NCBI GenBank assembly: GCA_016935365.1 | Contig: JAFGRB010000079.1 | Coordinates: forward strand, 1 to 44,993 | DNA length: 44,993 nt | Origin: Deltaproteobacteria bacterium | GTDB taxonomy: Bacteria > Myxococcota > B64-G9 | Reading direction: 5' to 3' | Part shown: positions 41,953 through 44,993 of the stretch, piece by piece | Layout: the number at the start of each line of letters is the position of its first letter | How positions within the stretch are numbered: the stretch's first letter is position 1 | Program-made: the position numbers and the translations under genes | Notes under the pieces: model-generated | Database searches by the model: none | What the model saw: only the letters and a program-made list of their open reading frames with translations | Told to the model about the DNA's origin: nothing

Positions 41953-43552
41953 CGCTCGCCGTCCCTTCGCCTTCCCGGCCCACCGGCAGCCGCATCTCGA
42001 AGCAGGCGCCTTTCTCGGATGACGAGAAGGAGACCCGACCCCCGTGCGTGTCGCAGAACACGTGGACCTGCGACAGGCCGATTCCACTGCCCCTGGGCTT
42101 GGTGGTGAAGAAGAGCTCGAAGACGTGGGTGGCCAGCTCCTCGGGGATCCCGGGTCCGCTGTCCCGCACCTGGATGCAGATCTCTCCGCCCTGGCATTGC
42201 AGCGAAAGCTCGACCTGGCCTCGCTCCCCGACGGCCTCCACCGCGTTCACCAGGAGATTCAGGACCGCCTGCGAGAAGGCCTCCGCGTCTGCCATCACAT
42301 CCGGAAGATCGGTCTCGCAGCGCAGCTCGACTTGCACATCCGGAGCCCGGGACTCCACATCCAGCTGCTCCAGCGCCTGGCGTGCGATCGAGCCCGGGGC
42401 GCACATCTGTCGCTGGACGCGCTCGGGCCGGGCGAACAGGACGAAGCGATGGACCCTGTCGTGCAGGCGCTCGACGTCCTTGGCCATGGCCTCGACGAAC
42501 ATGCCCATGCGCCCGGTCTCGGCCCCCGCGGCAGCGATGCGCTTGGCCTCGTTGGAGATGTTGAGCGCCGCGAACTGGAGCGAGGTGAGCGGGTTCTTCA
42601 GCTCATGCGCGACGCCGGCCACGAGCTTGGTCACGGCCACCAGCTTCTCGCTCTGGATCAGGCGCTGCTGCGTGCGCTGCAGCGCCTCGAGGGCTCGGTT
42701 GAGCTTGACCGCCTCCTGGCGGACCGAGATGGCCGAGGCCAGATGCTCCGCTGCGATGGAGTAAAAGGAGATATCCAGCTCATCGAACGGTTCCTGAGAT
42801 TCCAGCTTTCCATCGAGGTTCAGCACACCCACGAGCGAGTCGCGCACGACCAGGGGAATCGAGACCGATGTGCCATGAGCTCGCTCGCCGTCGCCGAGCT
42901 CGCCCTCGACCGCCCGGCGCGACACGACGGCGTCCTTCATGGGCCCGCGGACATCCTCGAGCGCGATCTCCTGGCCGACCGACCCGTCCAGGCGGTTGCT
43001 GCTGGCGACCCGAAACTGATGCGTCCCGGCGTCGTACAGATAGAGCGTGAACAGGCGCACCCCCAGAGATGGTGCCAGCGCGGCGGAAAGGCACTCCAGC
43101 AGCTCGTCGAAGGACAGCACCTTGTTGATCTGGCGGCCGAAGCTCTCGACGCGCCCCGTGAGCTCCGCATCCCGGCGCCGTCGATGCAGCAGCTTCCGGT
43201 GGCGAAATGCCCGCTCCATGGCTGCTCGTATCGCATTGATCTGGAAGGGCTTGTCTATGAAATCGAACGCCCCCAGCTGGAGGGCTCGGGTGGTCGCCTC
43301 CTTGTCTCCATAGGCGGTGACGAAGATGACCGGGATATCCGGATCCATCTCCCGGGCCTGCTTCAGGAACTCGAGCCCATCCATCGTGGGCATGCGGATA
43401 TCGCAGAAGACCACGTCGGGCCGGACCGCAGCGAACTCCTCGAGACCGCGCATGCCGTCCTCGGCCGTGTAGAGCTCTCCCTCCTCGAGCACCTGTCGAT
43501 AGACCTCGATCACCGAAGGCTGGTCGTCGATGATCAGGATCCTGGCCCGCAT
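41945..43552 (-). CDS. receiver-GAF-histidine kinase
   Basis: 535 residues, cytoplasmic. N-terminal receiver (D51 in VVFCDIRMPT, Lys in FIDKPF), GAF domain (about 145-285), coiled coil, dimerisation domain with H316 in GVAHELKNPLTS, and an ATPase domain (LLVNAVEAV, VRDSGPGIP, FELFFTTK, GSGIGLSQ). A receiver placed before the kinase lets an upstream system control it. It overlaps the NtrC-type gene and is its likely phosphodonor. The open frame begins with TTG at 43630, but the ATG at 43552 starts at the receiver and has GGGAGGA upstream, so it is preferred. A good promoter precedes it. Confidence 0.92.
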   Translation of the reverse strand: MRARILIIDDQPSVIEVYRQVLEEGELYTAEDGMRGLEEFAAVRPDVVFCDIRMPTMDGLEFLKQAREMDPDIPVIFVTAYGDKEATTRALQLGAFDFIDKPFQINAIRAAMERAFRHRKLLHRRRRDAELTGRVESFGRQINKVLSFDELLECLSAALAPSLGVRLFTLYLYDAGTHQFRVASSNRLDGSVGQEIALEDVRGPMKDAVVSRRAVEGELGDGERAHGTSVSIPLVVRDSLVGVLNLDGKLESQEPFDELDISFYSIAAEHLASAISVRQEAVKLNRALEALQRTQQRLIQSEKLVAVTKLVAGVAHELKNPLTSLQFAALNISNEAKRIAAAGAETGRMGMFVEAMAKDVERLHDRVHRFVLFARPERVQRQMCAPGSIARQALEQLDVESRAPDVQVELRCETDLPDVMADAEAFSQAVLNLLVNAVEAVGERGQVELSLQCQGGEICIQVRDSGPGIPEELATHVFELFFTTKPRGSGIGLSQVHVFCDTHGGRVSFSSSEKGACFEMRLPVGREGEGTASGG

Positions 43553-43590
43553 CGCCGCAGTCCTCCCGTGAGCCCGGTACGACCTGATCG

Positions 43591-43620
43591 AAGATAGATC
43601 GCGCGTGTCTGGACTGTCAA
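43591..43620 (-). promoter_or_regulatory. sigma-70-type promoter at the head of the signalling run
   Basis: On the minus strand TTGACA (43615-43620), an 18-base spacer and TATCTT (43591-43596), about 39 bases before the ATG at 43552. The -35 box is perfect. Confidence 0.55.
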
Positions 43621-43629
43621 TTTCTTGCA

Positions 43630-43648
43630 ATCTAACAAATAATTAGAT
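43630..43648. promoter_or_regulatory. AT-rich inverted repeat upstream of the promoter
   Basis: ATCTAA (43630-43635) and TTAGAT (43643-43648) form a perfect inverted repeat around CAAATAA, ten bases upstream of the -35 box and just after the lipoprotein stop. It stands out in GC-rich surroundings. Either an operator or a weak terminator. Confidence 0.35.
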
Positions 43649-43658
43649 GAGCCGGCCC

Positions 43659-44726
43659 TCAGGGCAGCCAGGCCGGGCAAGGGCTGGCGTCGAGCTCGAA
43701 CGGCAGCGCTTCCTGGTGGCTCTCCGGGCGCAGCTCGATCGGCGCGAGCTCGCAGTCCACCGTGTGGACCTCGAGATCGGCCATCTCCATCCTGCCGATG
43801 GGGTTGCCACCGTCGATGCGCAGCCCGCAGGCACCCCCGATGGGTGCATCGAAGAGCACCGCCCAGTCGGCGCCGAAGAAGTGGTGCTGGTGGTTGTTGA
43901 CCAGCTTCCAGTAGTCGGACTGCTCGAAGGCGACCCCGTCGAGGCTTCCCGAAGCCCGGACCAGCAAGCCGCTCGAGGGCGTACTGCCCCAGGCGGCGAA
44001 GAAGTCCGAGCAGAGCTCGCCACCCTCGAACACGACCCGGTGCTGCCAGCGCTCGTACCAGGGGAAGGTGTTCACCTCCATGAAGTGGTTTCGCTCGGCC
44101 GGCCCCAGGATGTACGCCGAGTCGAGCTGCACGCGGCTTCCCTCGCCGGACATGTCCACCCGCAGCCGCCACGCTGCGCCCAGGTGATCGTAGACCTCCT
44201 GCCACAGGCTGAGGTAGACGCTCTCACCGTAGCGCTGCACGGTTGCGGTGCCGGCATCACCCAGCTCGAAGAAAGGCGGGGGCTCGAATCGCTGGATGCA
44301 GGCCGGCAGCCGCATGGCGTAGGAGCCCTCCTCGATCGGCACGGCGTAGCTGCCGGCCGCGATGCGCATGACGGCCTGGGTCTCGCGCATCTCCTCGAGC
44401 GCGCGCCCCTCGACGGACGGGGCCAGACAGCACTTCCCGGGCGGGATCTCCAGCACCCCGGGCCAGTCGTCGCCGATGTAGGCCTCCGGTCCCGGACAGG
44501 GGCGCGGGTCCGCGTCGCTGGCATCGGGCCGTGCGTCGCTCCCGTCGTCACCCGCATCGGCGTCGAGAGGCTCACCATCGTCCGCTCGCGGATCGCCCTC
44601 ATCTCGGTCCGCGTCCCCGTCCCACCCGCGGGCCGCGTCCTCCCCTCCGTCGGACTCGGGCTCGATTCCACTACCGGCGCATGCAACCGTGAGCGCAATC
44701 GCCAGCGCGAGCAAGGTCCTCTGCAA
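43659..44726 (-). CDS. lipoprotein with Asp-rich linker, function unknown
   Basis: 355 residues. MQRTLLALAIALTVAC is a lipoprotein signal (lipobox TVAC), followed by an Asp/Gly/Glu-rich linker (about 20-78), typical of myxobacterial-type surface lipoproteins. The C-terminal domain (about 80-355) is beta-rich with Trp and five or six cysteines (KCCLAPSVEG, LRIDGG, VDCELAP); I do not recognise it. A jelly-roll carbohydrate-binding fold is possible. The start is TTG at 44726 with GGGGAGG six bases upstream. It follows the partial coiled-coil gene by 27 bases and is probably in one transcript with it. Confidence 0.75.
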   Translation of the reverse strand: MQRTLLALAIALTVACAGSGIEPESDGGEDAARGWDGDADRDEGDPRADDGEPLDADAGDDGSDARPDASDADPRPCPGPEAYIGDDWPGVLEIPPGKCCLAPSVEGRALEEMRETQAVMRIAAGSYAVPIEEGSYAMRLPACIQRFEPPPFFELGDAGTATVQRYGESVYLSLWQEVYDHLGAAWRLRVDMSGEGSRVQLDSAYILGPAERNHFMEVNTFPWYERWQHRVVFEGGELCSDFFAAWGSTPSSGLLVRASGSLDGVAFEQSDYWKLVNNHQHHFFGADWAVLFDAPIGGACGLRIDGGNPIGRMEMADLEVHTVDCELAPIELRPESHQEALPFELDASPCPAWLP

Positions 44727-44753
44727 GTCGCCTCCCCAAGCTCGTCGTGCTGA

Positions 44754-44993
44754 TCAGGAGTGACCTGCCAGATGATCGCGCAAGGTGTTCTCGATGCCCT
44801 GCAGGCGCTGCTCGTGATCGTTGCCGATCGAGATCATCACCCCCATGCCCTGCTTGATCTCCCGTACGCCGATCTCGACATTCGAAAGCCGCGTCTCCAC
44901 CCCGTCCAATCGCGTCTCCACCCCGTCCAATCGCGTCTCCACCCCGTCCAATCGCGTCTCCACCCCGTCCAATCGCGTCTCCACCCCGTCCAA
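44754..44993 (-). CDS. heptad-repeat coiled-coil protein, 5' end outside the window
   Basis: The visible 79 residues open with nearly five copies of the heptad LDGVETR, followed by SNVEIGVREIKQGMGVM and NDHEQRLQGIENTLRDHLAGHS. No domain beyond a coiled coil can be seen; it resembles the short repeat proteins that form trimeric or dimeric rods. The beginning is cut off by the window edge, so length, start and location are unknown. Confidence 0.7.
   Translation of the reverse strand: MDGVETRLDGVETRLDGVETRLDGVETRLDGVETRLSNVEIGVREIKQGMGVMISIGNDHEQRLQGIENTLRDHLAGHS
44891..44993. repeat. 21-bp tandem repeat encoding a heptad
   Basis: Almost five exact copies of a 21-base unit (GCGTCTCCACCCCGTCCAATC) reaching the end of the window. 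Each unit codes for one coiled-coil heptad on the minus strand, so copy changes keep the frame. Confidence 0.93.

Noticed and set aside
43553..43630. N-terminal extension of the receiver-GAF kinase to a TTG at 43630
   Set aside because: It would include the -35 and -10 boxes, and the extra 26 residues have no family counterpart; ATG 43552 has a better ribosome site.
44891..44993. CRISPR-like array
   Set aside because: The units follow each other directly without spacers and encode heptads in frame.

Overview
This is a GC-rich chromosomal window. It is dense in sigma-54 enhancer-binding regulators, hybrid two-component proteins, HD-GYP proteins and large secreted lipoproteins with Asp-rich linkers, EGF-like repeats or Ig-like repeats. 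That mix, plus a serpin and a split glycine cleavage P-protein, fits a deltaproteobacterium in the broad sense (Myxococcota or a neighbouring lineage). No rRNA, tRNA or CRISPR array was seen, so the placement is an inference from gene content.

Layout. 56-2056 is a GAF/HD-GYP protein (minus). 2286-5588 is a glycine cleavage operon gcvH-gcvPA-gcvPB (plus) with no gcvT in view. 5596-7836 holds a two-helix membrane protein of unknown function and a TonB-like protein (minus). 7957-10602 is a lipoprotein with seven EGF-like repeats (minus). Divergent from it, 10792-16299 encodes a GH2 glycosidase lipoprotein and a beta-propeller/phosphoesterase lipoprotein. 16398-18378 is a small accessory island: a 47-bp near-perfect inverted repeat encloses a frameshifted DDE transposase and a DUF559 (Vsr-like) nuclease gene. 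18696-19916 is a lipoprotein serpin with an inhibitory-type hinge. 19937-23972 is a regulatory block: an enhancer-binding protein with a dead receiver, two tiny highly charged proteins, and a CBS-domain histidine kinase overlapping a 117-residue partner.

From 23979 to 43552 the genes all lie on the minus strand in a tightly packed run. In transcription order it begins with a receiver-GAF kinase and an NtrC-type regulator, followed by a single receiver, a Cache-type kinase, a receiver-HD-GYP, a double receiver, a receiver-coiled coil and a HAMP kinase. It ends with a FecR-domain membrane protein, a secreted beta-barrel protein with Ig-like domains, and a 2,397-residue lipoprotein with 15 repeats of about 100 residues. 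It reads as a signalling cascade placed directly upstream of its surface structures. Two further genes, a lipoprotein and a partial heptad-repeat protein, close the window.

The signal I find most interesting is a set of six sigma-54 (-24/-12) promoter-like elements lying upstream of genes or in gene-free stretches. They precede the EGF lipoprotein, the serpin, both tiny charged proteins, a response regulator and one stretch with no evident ORF. Two NtrC-family activators are in the same window. Together this suggests a local RpoN-dependent programme that drives envelope and possibly predation or development proteins, including two unannotated small proteins that share a Lys/Glu-rich composition and a C-terminal Trp.
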